Source of the DNA: Modestobacter sp. VKM Ac-2984 | Lineage (GTDB): Bacteria > Actinomycetota > Actinomycetes > Mycobacteriales > Geodermatophilaceae | Reading direction: 5' to 3' | Assembly: GCF_026967985.1 (NCBI RefSeq) | Contig: NZ_JAPVBJ010000006.1 | Span: 1 to 64,000 of the forward strand | Length of the DNA stretch: 64,000 bases | Part shown: positions 36,542 through 43,817 of the stretch, piece by piece | Layout: each line of letters starts with the position of its first letter | How positions within the stretch are numbered: position 1 is the stretch's first letter | Translations under genes and position numbers: made by a program | Notes under the pieces: generated by a model | The model's database searches: none | What the model was told of the DNA's origin: nothing | Seen by the model: only the letters and a program-made list of their open reading frames with translations

Positions 36542-37312
36542 TCAGCCCCCGAGCCCGCGGAGCGCGTTGATGATCGAGTCGGTGGTCGGCTGGTGGACCT
36601 CGCCGGCCAGCCGGCCGTCGGCGAGCAGCACGACCCGGTCGGCGTAGGCGGCGGCCACCGGGTCGTGGGTGACCATGACGACGGTCTGGCCGGTCTCCCG
36701 GACGCTGGAGCGCAGCAGGTCCAGCACCTCGGCGCCGGCGTGGCTGTCCAGGTTGCCGGTCGGCTCGTCGGCGAAGACGACGTCGGGGCGGGGGAGCAGG
36801 GCCCGGGCAACGGCGACCCGCTGCTGCTGGCCACCGGAGAGCTCGTGCGGGCGGTGCTGGAGCCGGTCGCGCAGGCCGAGGCGGCTGATCACGGAGTCCA
36901 TCCAGGCGCGGTCGGGGCGCTGCCCGGCCAGCTGCATCGGCAGCAGCATGTTGTCCTGGGCGTTGAGCACCGGCAGCAGGTTGAAGGACTGGAAGACGAA
37001 GCCGATCCGCTGGCGTCGCAGCGTGGTCAGCTGCTCGTCGCGCAGGCTGGTCAGCTCGGTGTCGCCGAGCCAGACCTTGCCGCTGGTCGCAGCGTCCAGG
37101 CCGGCCAGGCAGTGCATCAGGGTGGACTTGCCGGAGCCCGAGGGGCCCATGATCGCGGTGAAGGCGCCCCGGTCGAACGCGACGTCGACCCCGGCGAGGG
37201 CGTGCACCGCGGTCTCACCCGAGCCGTAGGTCTTGCGCAGGTCGGTGGCGTGGACGGCGGCGGACAGGGTCGCGGCGGGCTCACCCGGGACGGTCATGAC
37301 GGGGACGGACAC
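36542..37312 (-). CDS. ABC transporter ATP-binding protein, LolD/MacB type
   Basis: The 256-residue ATPase has Walker A GPSGSGKST, the Q-loop FVFQSFNLLP, the signature LSGGQQQRVAVARAL, Walker B VVFADEPTGNLD and the H-loop VTHDP. All are intact and typical of ATPases that serve FtsX-type permeases. The GTG at 37312 has AGGAGG five bases ahead, better than the ATG five codons later. The 279-base gap to the response regulator upstream on the same strand holds hairpin copy 3 and, closer to this gene, its probable promoter. Confidence 0.95.
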   Translation of the reverse strand: MSVPVMTVPGEPAATLSAAVHATDLRKTYGSGETAVHALAGVDVAFDRGAFTAIMGPSGSGKSTLMHCLAGLDAATSGKVWLGDTELTSLRDEQLTTLRRQRIGFVFQSFNLLPVLNAQDNMLLPMQLAGQRPDRAWMDSVISRLGLRDRLQHRPHELSGGQQQRVAVARALLPRPDVVFADEPTGNLDSHAGAEVLDLLRSSVRETGQTVVMVTHDPVAAAYADRVVLLADGRLAGEVHQPTTDSIINALRGLGG

Positions 37313-37536
37313 TTCGGCCTCCTGAGGCGGTGGTCTTCGACGTGATCACGTTCTCCCGCCGTCGTGCCCGCCCGCGTCGCCGCAGGGGCTGGTCTCCACG
37401 GAGGCTGTGGTGCACCTGTGGGCTGACCCCGGGTCATCCCCCAGGTGCATGCCCCCGCCCCTGGTCGGCGCTGAGTGCGGTCCCGTCGACGCCTCGCCGG
37501 GCCGGCAGACGTCGGCAACTCCGCACTCGGCGGACC

Positions 37537-37592
37537 GGCCCCCTCCAGGGGCCCGCCGCGAGCCTGCGAGTGGTGGGGAGGAGGGGGTCCTT
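37537..37592 (-). repeat. dispersed hairpin element, copy 3 (overlaps a stop codon)
   Basis: Read on the minus strand, the element begins AAGGACC, overlapping the TGA of the response regulator by one base, and ends GGGGGCC. The outer stem pairs 37539-37546 with 37580-37587 (CCCCCTCC with GGAGGGGG). The core CCACCACTCGCAGGCTCGCG matches copies 1 and 2 with a few changes. It sits exactly where a terminator for the kinase-regulator operon should be. Confidence 0.72.
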
Positions 37593-38305
37593 CAGCAGGC
37601 AGGGGCGTCGCGGAGGAGGTCGGCGGGGGCGACCAGGCCGGTGCGGTAGGCCAGGACGACGGCCTGCACCCGGTCCCGGGAGCCGGTCTTGAACAGCACC
37701 CGGCCGACGTGGGTCTTCACCGTCGCCTCGCTGACGAACAGCTGCGCGGCGATCTCGGTGTTGGACGCGCCGTAGGCCATCAGCACCAGCACCTCCCGCT
37801 CCCGCGGGGTGAGCTCGGCCAGCGCACTCGGGTCGACCTGGCTGGTCCCGCCCCCGTTGCCGGCCCCGCGGAGGATCGGCGCGACGTGCTGCAGCAGCCG
37901 GCGGGTGGAGCTGGCTGCGATCACCGAGTCGCCGGCGTGCACCGTGCGCACCGCGGCCAGCATCTCCTCCGGCGGGGCGTCCTTGAGCAGGAAGCCGCTG
38001 GCCCCGGCCCCGATCGCGGCCACCACGTACTCGTCGAGGTCGAAGGTGGTGAGGACGACGACCCGGGGCGGCTCGGGGAGCGCCGTCACCAGCTCGGTCG
38101 CGGCGATGCCGTCGGTGCCGGGCATCCGGACGTCCATCAGGACGACGTCGGCCGGTGTCCGGCGCAGCAGCTCGACCGCCGCGGCGCCGTCCCCGGCCTC
38201 CCCGACCACGGTGAGGTCGGGCTGGGAGTCGATCACCATCCGGAACCCGGCCCGGACCAGCTGCTGGTCGTCGACGAGGACGACGCGGATCTGTCCTGTG
38301 CTCAT
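37592..38305 (-). CDS. NarL/LuxR-family response regulator
   Basis: The 237-residue regulator has a receiver domain with the acidic pair VDDQQ, the phosphoryl aspartate in VVLMDVRMPG, the conserved threonine in VVVLTTFD and lysine in GFLLKDAPPEE. A LuxR-type helix-turn-helix follows (LTPREREVLVLMAYGASNTEIAAQLFVSEATVKTHVGRVLFKTG). The ATG overlaps the kinase stop in an ATGA, so the pair is co-translated. Targets are unknown; the downstream ABC exporter on the same strand is a reasonable candidate. Confidence 0.94.
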   Translation of the reverse strand: MSTGQIRVVLVDDQQLVRAGFRMVIDSQPDLTVVGEAGDGAAAVELLRRTPADVVLMDVRMPGTDGIAATELVTALPEPPRVVVLTTFDLDEYVVAAIGAGASGFLLKDAPPEEMLAAVRTVHAGDSVIAASSTRRLLQHVAPILRGAGNGGGTSQVDPSALAELTPREREVLVLMAYGASNTEIAAQLFVSEATVKTHVGRVLFKTGSRDRVQAVVLAYRTGLVAPADLLRDAPAC

Positions 38306-40014
38306 CGGGGAGGACCGTAGGGCAGGGCGGCGTGCACGCCGAACCCGCCGCCGGTCCGCGGTCCGGCGGCCAGCGTCCCGCCGTGCAGCGCCGCCCTCTC
38401 GCGCATGCCGAGCAGGCCCTGTCCCTGCCCGTCGGACTCCACGATCGCCGCCGACGCACCCCGGCCGTCGTCCAGCACGGCCAGCTCCAGGGCGTCCGGG
38501 CGCCAGTGCAGCCGCACCCACGCCCGGCCGGCCGGGCCGGCGTGCTTGAGCACGTTGGTCAGCGACTCCTGCACGATCCGGTAGGCGGCCAGCTGGGCGC
38601 CGGCCGGCATCGGCCGCGGGGTGCCTGCGACGACCAGGTCGACGTCCAGGCCGCTGGCCCGGACGTCGGCCACCAGCTGGTCGATCGCGGCGACGTCGGG
38701 CTGGGGGGCGTACTCCTGCCCGTCGCCCTCCCGCAGCACCCCGAGCAGCTTCCGCATGTCGGTCAGCGCCTGCCGGCCGGTGGCCGAGATCGCCTCCAGC
38801 GCCCCGGTCGCGGCCGCCGGGTCGGTCTGCCCCGCGTAGCGCCCGCCGTCGGCCTGGGCGATGACGACGGACAGCGAGTGGGCGACGACGTCGTGCATCT
38901 CCCGGGCGATCCGGGCCCGCTCGGTCGACGCCGCGAGCCGCATCTCCTGCTCCCGTTCCAGCTCCAGCAGCCGGGCGCGCTCCTCCAGGCCGGCGACCTG
39001 CTGCAGCCGGGCCCGGCGCAGGTCGCCCAGCGCCCAGCACGCCACCACCAGCACGCCGATGACACCGGAGGCGAAGACGAAGCCGTACCAGGTGCCCTGG
39101 GCGAAGTAGACGGCCGAGGCGAGCACGGCGCCGACCAGCCCGATGGCCAGCCCGGCCCGGCTGGCACGGCGCGGGGCGTAGGCGGCCAGCGCGTAGACCA
39201 TCACCGGGGCGGCGATGTTCGCGGGCAGGAAGTACCCCGGCACGAGCGCGAGCTCGAGCAGGCTGGCGACGACGACGACCGCGGCCGCACGGACCGGGCT
39301 CCGCCGTCGCCAGGCCAACGGGACCACCAGGACCAGCGACAGCACCATCGCGACGCCGGCGGGTCCGTCGGTGTAGCCCGTCGAGGCGACGACCAGGAAG
39401 AACGCGACCACGGCGGTGAGGACGGCGTCGACACCGAAGGGGTGCTGGCGCAGCCACGTCGCCGCCCGCTCCAGCAGTGGCTGGCCCGCATCGGCGGGGA
39501 CCCAGGCCGATGCCGCGTCCCGCACGCGGGTGCGGCGCAGCAGCCCCAGCACCCAGGCCGCGGCGACCAGCGCCCCGAGCAGGGCCGTCGTGGTGAGGAC
39601 GAGGTCGGGCGACGACCCCGCGAAGAACGTGGCTGCGGCGAGCACCGCGCCCAGCAGCCCGGCGACCAGCCCGGCCCGGCCGGCCCAGCGGGGACCGTGG
39701 ACCGTCAGCGCGTAGACCATCATCGGGACGGCGACGTCGGCGAGCAGCAGCTCACCGGGCAGCAGGAGCAGCTGGAGCAGGCAGACCAGCACCAGCACGG
39801 CAGCGGCGGCGACCGTGCGGCGGCGCCGCCAGGCCAGCGGTGCGCACAGCGCCAGACCCACCAGGACGGTCGCCGCCGGGCTGGATCCGCCGTACCCGGA
39901 CAGCCCGGGCACCGGGACCGTGACCAGCGCGACCAGGCAGGCGAGGACGACGTCCGCGTCGAAGGGGTGGCGCCTGGCCCACGCCGCCACCCGTTCGAGC
40001 AGCGGCTGGTCCAT
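38302..40014 (-). CDS. sensor histidine kinase with duplicated membrane domain
   Basis: This 570-residue DesK/NarX-type kinase has a HisKA_3 box with the phosphoryl histidine in RIAREMHDVVAHSLSV (near residue 374) and a HATPase_c domain (IVQESLTNVLKHAG, LDDGRGA, GQGLLGMRERAALHGG). The N-terminal part is unusual. The block PLLERVAAWARRHPFDADVVL to about residue 165 recurs at residues 178-335 (PLLERAATWLRQHPFGVDAVL), each copy with about five membrane helices. Family members normally have one such block. The kinase starts its operon with the response regulator. Confidence 0.92.
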   Translation of the reverse strand: MDQPLLERVAAWARRHPFDADVVLACLVALVTVPVPGLSGYGGSSPAATVLVGLALCAPLAWRRRRTVAAAAVLVLVCLLQLLLLPGELLLADVAVPMMVYALTVHGPRWAGRAGLVAGLLGAVLAAATFFAGSSPDLVLTTTALLGALVAAAWVLGLLRRTRVRDAASAWVPADAGQPLLERAATWLRQHPFGVDAVLTAVVAFFLVVASTGYTDGPAGVAMVLSLVLVVPLAWRRRSPVRAAAVVVVASLLELALVPGYFLPANIAAPVMVYALAAYAPRRASRAGLAIGLVGAVLASAVYFAQGTWYGFVFASGVIGVLVVACWALGDLRRARLQQVAGLEERARLLELEREQEMRLAASTERARIAREMHDVVAHSLSVVIAQADGGRYAGQTDPAAATGALEAISATGRQALTDMRKLLGVLREGDGQEYAPQPDVAAIDQLVADVRASGLDVDLVVAGTPRPMPAGAQLAAYRIVQESLTNVLKHAGPAGRAWVRLHWRPDALELAVLDDGRGASAAIVESDGQGQGLLGMRERAALHGGTLAAGPRTGGGFGVHAALPYGPPR

Positions 40015-40148
40015 GCTGCCGACCCTAGGCAGCCCGGTGCCGTCCGTCGTCGTCCCGCGGGGTGAACCGCGTGTCCGCCCCCGGGATGAGCCGCCGCCCT
40101 CGCCGGGTCGGCGCCCGGGTGTCGGAGGGCACTGGCAGGGTGCCGGTC

Positions 40149-41390
40149 GTGTCCTCGCCCCTCGGTCCGGCGTTCTGGCGGCTCTGGTCGTCCAGCGCGG
40201 CCTCCAACCTCGCCGACGGGGTGAACCGGGTCGCGCTGCCGTTGCTGGCGGCCACCCTGACCCGCGACCCGGTCGCGATCGCCGGGCTGACGGCGCTGGC
40301 CTTCCTGCCCTGGCTGCTGTTCGCCCTGCCGGCCGGCGCGTTCGTCGACCGGACCGACCGCAAGCGCGCGATGGCCGTCGCCAACGTCGTCCGGGCCGCC
40401 GCCCTGGCCGCGCTGGCCGCCACCGTGCTCACCGGGACGGTGTCGCTCGTCGTCCTCTACGCCGTGGCCTTCGCGGTGGGGGTCGCCGAGACCGTGTACG
40501 ACAGCGCAGCCCGGGCGATGCTGCCGCAGGTGGTCCGCCGCGACCAGCTGGACCGCGGCAACGGGCTGCTCACCACCGCCGAGGAGGCCAGTCAGGGCTT
40601 CATCGGCGCACCACTGGGCTCGGTGCTCTTCGTCCTCGCCGCCGCCGCGCCGCTGCTCACCACCGCCGGCGGCTTCCTGCTCGCCGCCGTCCTCGTGGTC
40701 GGCATCGCCGGCAGCCACCGGCCGGCCCGCGGGGCGGGCCCGCGCACGACCATCCGGCGGGACGTCGCCGAGGGCGTGGGCTGGCTGTGGCGGCACCGCT
40801 TCCTCCGCGGCCTCACGCTCGTCTCGGCGAGCACCGCCCTCACCTCGGCGATGACCACCGGCGTCTTCGTGCTCTACGCCCTGGAGACGCTGGAGATCGG
40901 CGAAGCCGGGTACGGCCTGCTGCTGACCGCCTCCGCGGTGGGCGCGGTGGTGGGCGGGCTGACCGCCGCACCGCTGGCCCGCCGGATCGGTCGCACGGCC
41001 ACGCTGGTCGCCGGGTGCGTGTTGGCGGCGCTGACCCTGGGCGGCATGGGCTTCACCGAGAACGGTGTCGTGGCCGGGGTGCTGTTCGCGGCCGGGACCG
41101 CGGGGGTGCTGTTCTGGAACGTGCTCACCATGTCGCTGCGGCAGGCGCTCATCCCGGAGGCGCTGTTCGGCCGCGTGCAGGGCGGCTACCGCACGCTGGT
41201 CTGGGGTGGCATCCCGCTGGGTGCCCTGGCCGGTGGGCTGCTGGCCGACGCCACGAGCGTGCCCACCGTCTTCGCCGTGTCCGGCGCCGTCCAGCTGGCG
41301 CTCGCCGGGGCGCTGTGGTGGCTGCTCGCCGCCCATCGGGAGCTGGTGGCGAACGCCTTCGCCGCGGACGAGGAGCCGGCGCCGGCCTGA
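40149..41390 (+). CDS. MFS exporter, enterobactin-exporter-like (MFS_3)
   Basis: This 413-residue transporter has about twelve membrane helices and the segments LWSSSAASNLADGVNRVALPLLAA, AGAFVDRTDRKRAM and VGVAETVYDSAARAMLPQVVRRDQLDRGNG of the MFS_3 exporter family. The start is uncertain: the GTG at 40149 gives the family-like beginning SSPLGPAFWRLW and has GCAGGG at a proper distance, but in-frame starts at 40062, 40086 and 40140 exist. It diverges from the kinase operon. The substrate cannot be told; relatives export siderophores, macrolides or other drugs. Confidence 0.87.
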   Translation: MSSPLGPAFWRLWSSSAASNLADGVNRVALPLLAATLTRDPVAIAGLTALAFLPWLLFALPAGAFVDRTDRKRAMAVANVVRAAALAALAATVLTGTVSLVVLYAVAFAVGVAETVYDSAARAMLPQVVRRDQLDRGNGLLTTAEEASQGFIGAPLGSVLFVLAAAAPLLTTAGGFLLAAVLVVGIAGSHRPARGAGPRTTIRRDVAEGVGWLWRHRFLRGLTLVSASTALTSAMTTGVFVLYALETLEIGEAGYGLLLTASAVGAVVGGLTAAPLARRIGRTATLVAGCVLAALTLGGMGFTENGVVAGVLFAAGTAGVLFWNVLTMSLRQALIPEALFGRVQGGYRTLVWGGIPLGALAGGLLADATSVPTVFAVSGAVQLALAGALWWLLAAHRELVANAFAADEEPAPA

Positions 41391-41393
41391 GCG

Positions 41394-41849
41394 TCAGGCC
41401 GGGCCCGGGACGTCGACGTGCAGGACGTGCGGGCCGCCGCCGTCGGCGTCGTACCCGGTGTCCAGCTTGAGGTCGCCGGAGGGCAGGCCCTGGTCGGCGC
41501 ACCAGTCGTGCAGCCGGCCGAAGCCCTCCGTGACCTGGGCCAGCGGCCCGTCGTGGACCACCCGGGCCCAGCGGCCCGCGGGCAGGACCACGGCACGCAT
41601 CCCGGCCGGCACCGCCGTGTCCGCGCCGGTGAGCACCCCGACCGTCTCCCGGTAGCGACCGCCACCGAGGTGCTCGCTGGCCTCCACGTACCCCGTCGCC
41701 TCTGGGTCCGGCAGCTCGGTGGCCCGGCTCAGCAGCGCCTTCCAGGCCGTCGGCACCCGGTGTCGCAGCTCCTCGAACGGGGCCTCCAGCTGCACCCCCA
41801 CCACGCGCAGCTCGGGCAGGTCGGTCAGCTCCGCAGAGATCGTCGTCAC
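41394..41849 (-). CDS. GyrI-like effector-binding domain protein
   Basis: The 151-residue protein is a stand-alone GyrI/AraC-type effector-binding domain (ISAELTDLPELRVVGVQLEAPFEELRHRVPTAWKALLSRA, AVVLPAGRWARVVHDGPLAQV, GLPSGDLKLDTGYDADGG). Such domains bind hydrophobic cations, inhibit gyrase or hydrolyse small electrophiles. No DNA-binding domain is attached. It converges on the MFS gene with a 3-base gap, and a link between drug binding and export is possible but unproven. The GTG at 41849 is used because the longer frame adds no family sequence. Confidence 0.78.
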   Translation of the reverse strand: MTTISAELTDLPELRVVGVQLEAPFEELRHRVPTAWKALLSRATELPDPEATGYVEASEHLGGGRYRETVGVLTGADTAVPAGMRAVVLPAGRWARVVHDGPLAQVTEGFGRLHDWCADQGLPSGDLKLDTGYDADGGGPHVLHVDVPGPA

Positions 41850-41924
41850 GGCGGCGAACCGTAGCGGCTCACGGGACCATCGCACCGGTCCCGCCCCGCG
41901 GCCGCTGGCGATGCCCCCCCAGGG

Positions 41925-43274
41925 TCAGGCGGAGGCTCGGCGCTGCAGCAGGTCGGCCTGGTCCACCGCGGGGCAGTCGGCGGTGAAGTCGGCCAGCACC
42001 CGGCGGAGGGCCACCCCCAGGAGGTCGGCCCGCACGTGCAGCTCGTCCCGGGGCAGCAGCGGCAGCCCGGTGCTGCCCACCCGGGCCAGCAGCGCCAGGT
42101 CCTCGTCGAGCACCGCGGCCGCGGCCGCCCGGGCCGCGGTGAGGGCCGCGGCGAGGGCGTCGGGGGACGCCGTGCCCCGGGTCTGCTGCACGAGCACGCA
42201 GGTGTGCACCCGGGTCGAGTCGGCGTCCTCGGGCTGCAGCAGCCGGACGACCGTGGTGACCAGCCCCGTCCGCAGGTCCTCCTCCCGCCGCACCAGCTGG
42301 AACGGGGCCCGGTGGACGGCGGTCACCCGACGACGGTCCGTCCGCTCCTCCTGCACGCCGGAGAAGCCGCCACGCTCGTAGGTCAGCACCGGGGCGGCCG
42401 GCTCCGGCACCTCCGGCGTCGGGCGCACCGGGCGGCGGGACGTGTCGAGGAAGGCGTCGGCGAGCGCGCCGGCCGACGCGGGGCTGCGCGCCGGGGGCAG
42501 CCAGCCGGACACGGCCCGCGGGTCGGCGGTCTCCGGGACGGCGAGCAGCTCGTCGCGCGGCTCGGCCGGGGCGATCCAGACGACGCCGAGGCGCTCGACG
42601 ACGGCCCACGCGGGGGGATCGGCGTCCAGCGCGCCGCCGGCCCGGCGGTGCACCGTCCAGGTGCGGCCCAGCAGCCGGGTCTGCAGGTAGCCGCCCTCGC
42701 GGAGCTCGGTGGCCAGGGCGACCGGGTGCCAGGCGTGCTCGAGCACGGGGTGCAGGTTGTCCAGGACCGGTCCGTCCGGCGGCGGCAGGTCGGGCACCGG
42801 CTCCGGCGAGGGTGCCGTGCCGTTCGTCCGCGGTGGCCGGGTGGTCGGCGTGGGGTCGGGGGCCAGCCACACCCAGCCGTCCCGCTCCTCGACCGCCCAG
42901 GGGGCGGAGAGGTCCGCCCGCGGCGGTGGGGTGCCCACCGGCCCCAGCGACGGGATCTCCACGCAGCGGCCCTCCGCGTTGAACTGCCAGCCGTGGTAGC
43001 TGCACTGCACCCGCCCGTCGACGACGGTGGCGGTGGTCAGCGGCACCAGCCGGTGCGGGCAGCGCGCCGACAGCGCGGTCACCTCGGCCCCGGGCCGGGT
43101 GCGGAGGACGACGTAGGCCTGCCCGCCCGCGCCCACCTGGAGCGGTGTCGTCCCCACCTCACTGGAGCGGGCGACGGGGAACCAGCCGGTGGCGGCCGTG
43201 GCCGGCCCGCCGGCCCAGGGCGGACCGGTCCGGGAGTTCGGGGTCCGGGAGCTCGGGGTCCGGGAGGAGGCCAT
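41925..43274 (-). CDS. Rieske 2Fe-2S domain oxygenase
   Basis: The 449-residue protein has a Rieske domain with C72-P-H74 and C91-S-Y-H94 as cluster ligands, preceded by VGAGGQAYVVLRTRPG. A C-terminal catalytic-type domain follows, in which DNLHPVLEHAWHPVAL is a possible iron site. This layout resembles the alpha subunit of ring-hydroxylating or demethylating oxygenases. No ferredoxin, reductase or beta subunit gene is nearby. The N-terminus carries a 15-base tandem repeat (RTPSS/RTPNS units). The substrate is unknown. A palindrome lies 71 bases upstream. Confidence 0.83.
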   Translation of the reverse strand: MASSRTPSSRTPNSRTGPPWAGGPATAATGWFPVARSSEVGTTPLQVGAGGQAYVVLRTRPGAEVTALSARCPHRLVPLTTATVVDGRVQCSYHGWQFNAEGRCVEIPSLGPVGTPPPRADLSAPWAVEERDGWVWLAPDPTPTTRPPRTNGTAPSPEPVPDLPPPDGPVLDNLHPVLEHAWHPVALATELREGGYLQTRLLGRTWTVHRRAGGALDADPPAWAVVERLGVVWIAPAEPRDELLAVPETADPRAVSGWLPPARSPASAGALADAFLDTSRRPVRPTPEVPEPAAPVLTYERGGFSGVQEERTDRRRVTAVHRAPFQLVRREEDLRTGLVTTVVRLLQPEDADSTRVHTCVLVQQTRGTASPDALAAALTAARAAAAAVLDEDLALLARVGSTGLPLLPRDELHVRADLLGVALRRVLADFTADCPAVDQADLLQRRASA

Positions 43275-43344
43275 GCACCCATGGCACCAGTCGGCCGTTT
43301 CCCCGGCGTTGCCCCTGCGTGGACTTCAGGCGTCCTTCGAGACC

Positions 43345-43364
43345 GTCCCGATAACTATCGGGAC
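43345..43364. promoter_or_regulatory. exact palindromic operator candidate
   Basis: GTCCCGATA and TATCGGGAC form an exact 9-base inverted repeat around AC. It lies between the divergent Rieske oxygenase (start 43274) and DUF485/ActP (start 43443) genes. The AT-rich centre stands out from the GC-rich background, and the size fits a dimeric regulator such as MarR, TetR or Rrf2 type. No regulator gene is adjacent. Which operon it controls cannot be told from position alone. Confidence 0.6.
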
Positions 43365-43397
43365 ACCTTGGCTGCCATTGTGAACGTCCACACCCTA

Positions 43398-43415
43398 GGG
43401 TGACCGCGATCACCC
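43398..43415. promoter_or_regulatory. CRP/GlxR-like site upstream of DUF485-ActP
   Basis: GGGTGA and TCACCC are separated by exactly six bases, which gives the GTGA-N6-TCAC arrangement of CRP-family sites. A weaker one (TGTG-N6-CACA) lies at about 43379-43392. The site is 28 bases upstream of the DUF485 start. Acetate uptake genes of actinobacteria are often under cAMP-receptor-type control, which makes this plausible but not proven. Confidence 0.4.
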
Positions 43416-43442
43416 GACGGGCAACACACAGTGAGGTGCCAT

Positions 43443-43817
43443 GTGACGCCACCGAACGAACGCAAGCTGCTGACCCCGGAGGAGTACCGCCTGGCGCAGG
43501 ACTCCCCGGAGTTCACCGAGCTGCGTCGCCGGTTCCGCAGCTTCGCCGTCCCCATGACGGTCGCCTTCCTGGTCTGGTACGCGCTCTTCGTCCTGCTCTC
43601 CACGTACGCGACCGACTTCATGTCGACGGAGGTGTTCGGCAACGTCAACATCGGGATCCTCCTGGGTCTGGGGCAGTTCGTGAGCACCTTCCTGATCACC
43701 CAGCTCTACGTGCGGCACGCGAGCAAGAACACCGACCCCATCTCCGACGAGATGCGCACCCGCCTCGAGGCCCACGAGTTCGCCGCCCCCCGGAACGAGG
43801 AGACCCCCCGTGGCTGA
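43443..43817 (+). CDS. DUF485 membrane protein, symporter partner
   Basis: This 124-residue protein has two membrane helices (SFAVPMTVAFLVWYALFVLLSTYA and GILLGLGQFVSTFLITQLYVRHA) and the charged N-terminus of the DUF485 family. DUF485 genes nearly always precede an ActP/DhlC-type sodium:solute symporter, as here, and probably assist it. The GTG at 43443 has GAGGT upstream. Its last eight bases overlap the symporter start, so the pair is translationally coupled. Confidence 0.9.
   Translation: MTPPNERKLLTPEEYRLAQDSPEFTELRRRFRSFAVPMTVAFLVWYALFVLLSTYATDFMSTEVFGNVNIGILLGLGQFVSTFLITQLYVRHASKNTDPISDEMRTRLEAHEFAAPRNEETPRG

Noticed and set aside
32937-36647. A 1236-codon plus-strand frame opposite the MBL and FtsX genes
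   Set aside because: It spans two unrelated minus-strand genes and an intergenic terminator, which a real gene would not; composition is that of a shadow frame.
37441-37475. Possible small hairpin before the FtsX-type ABC operon
   Set aside because: The pairing is weak and interrupted; hairpin copy 3 nearby is the only convincing structure in this gap.
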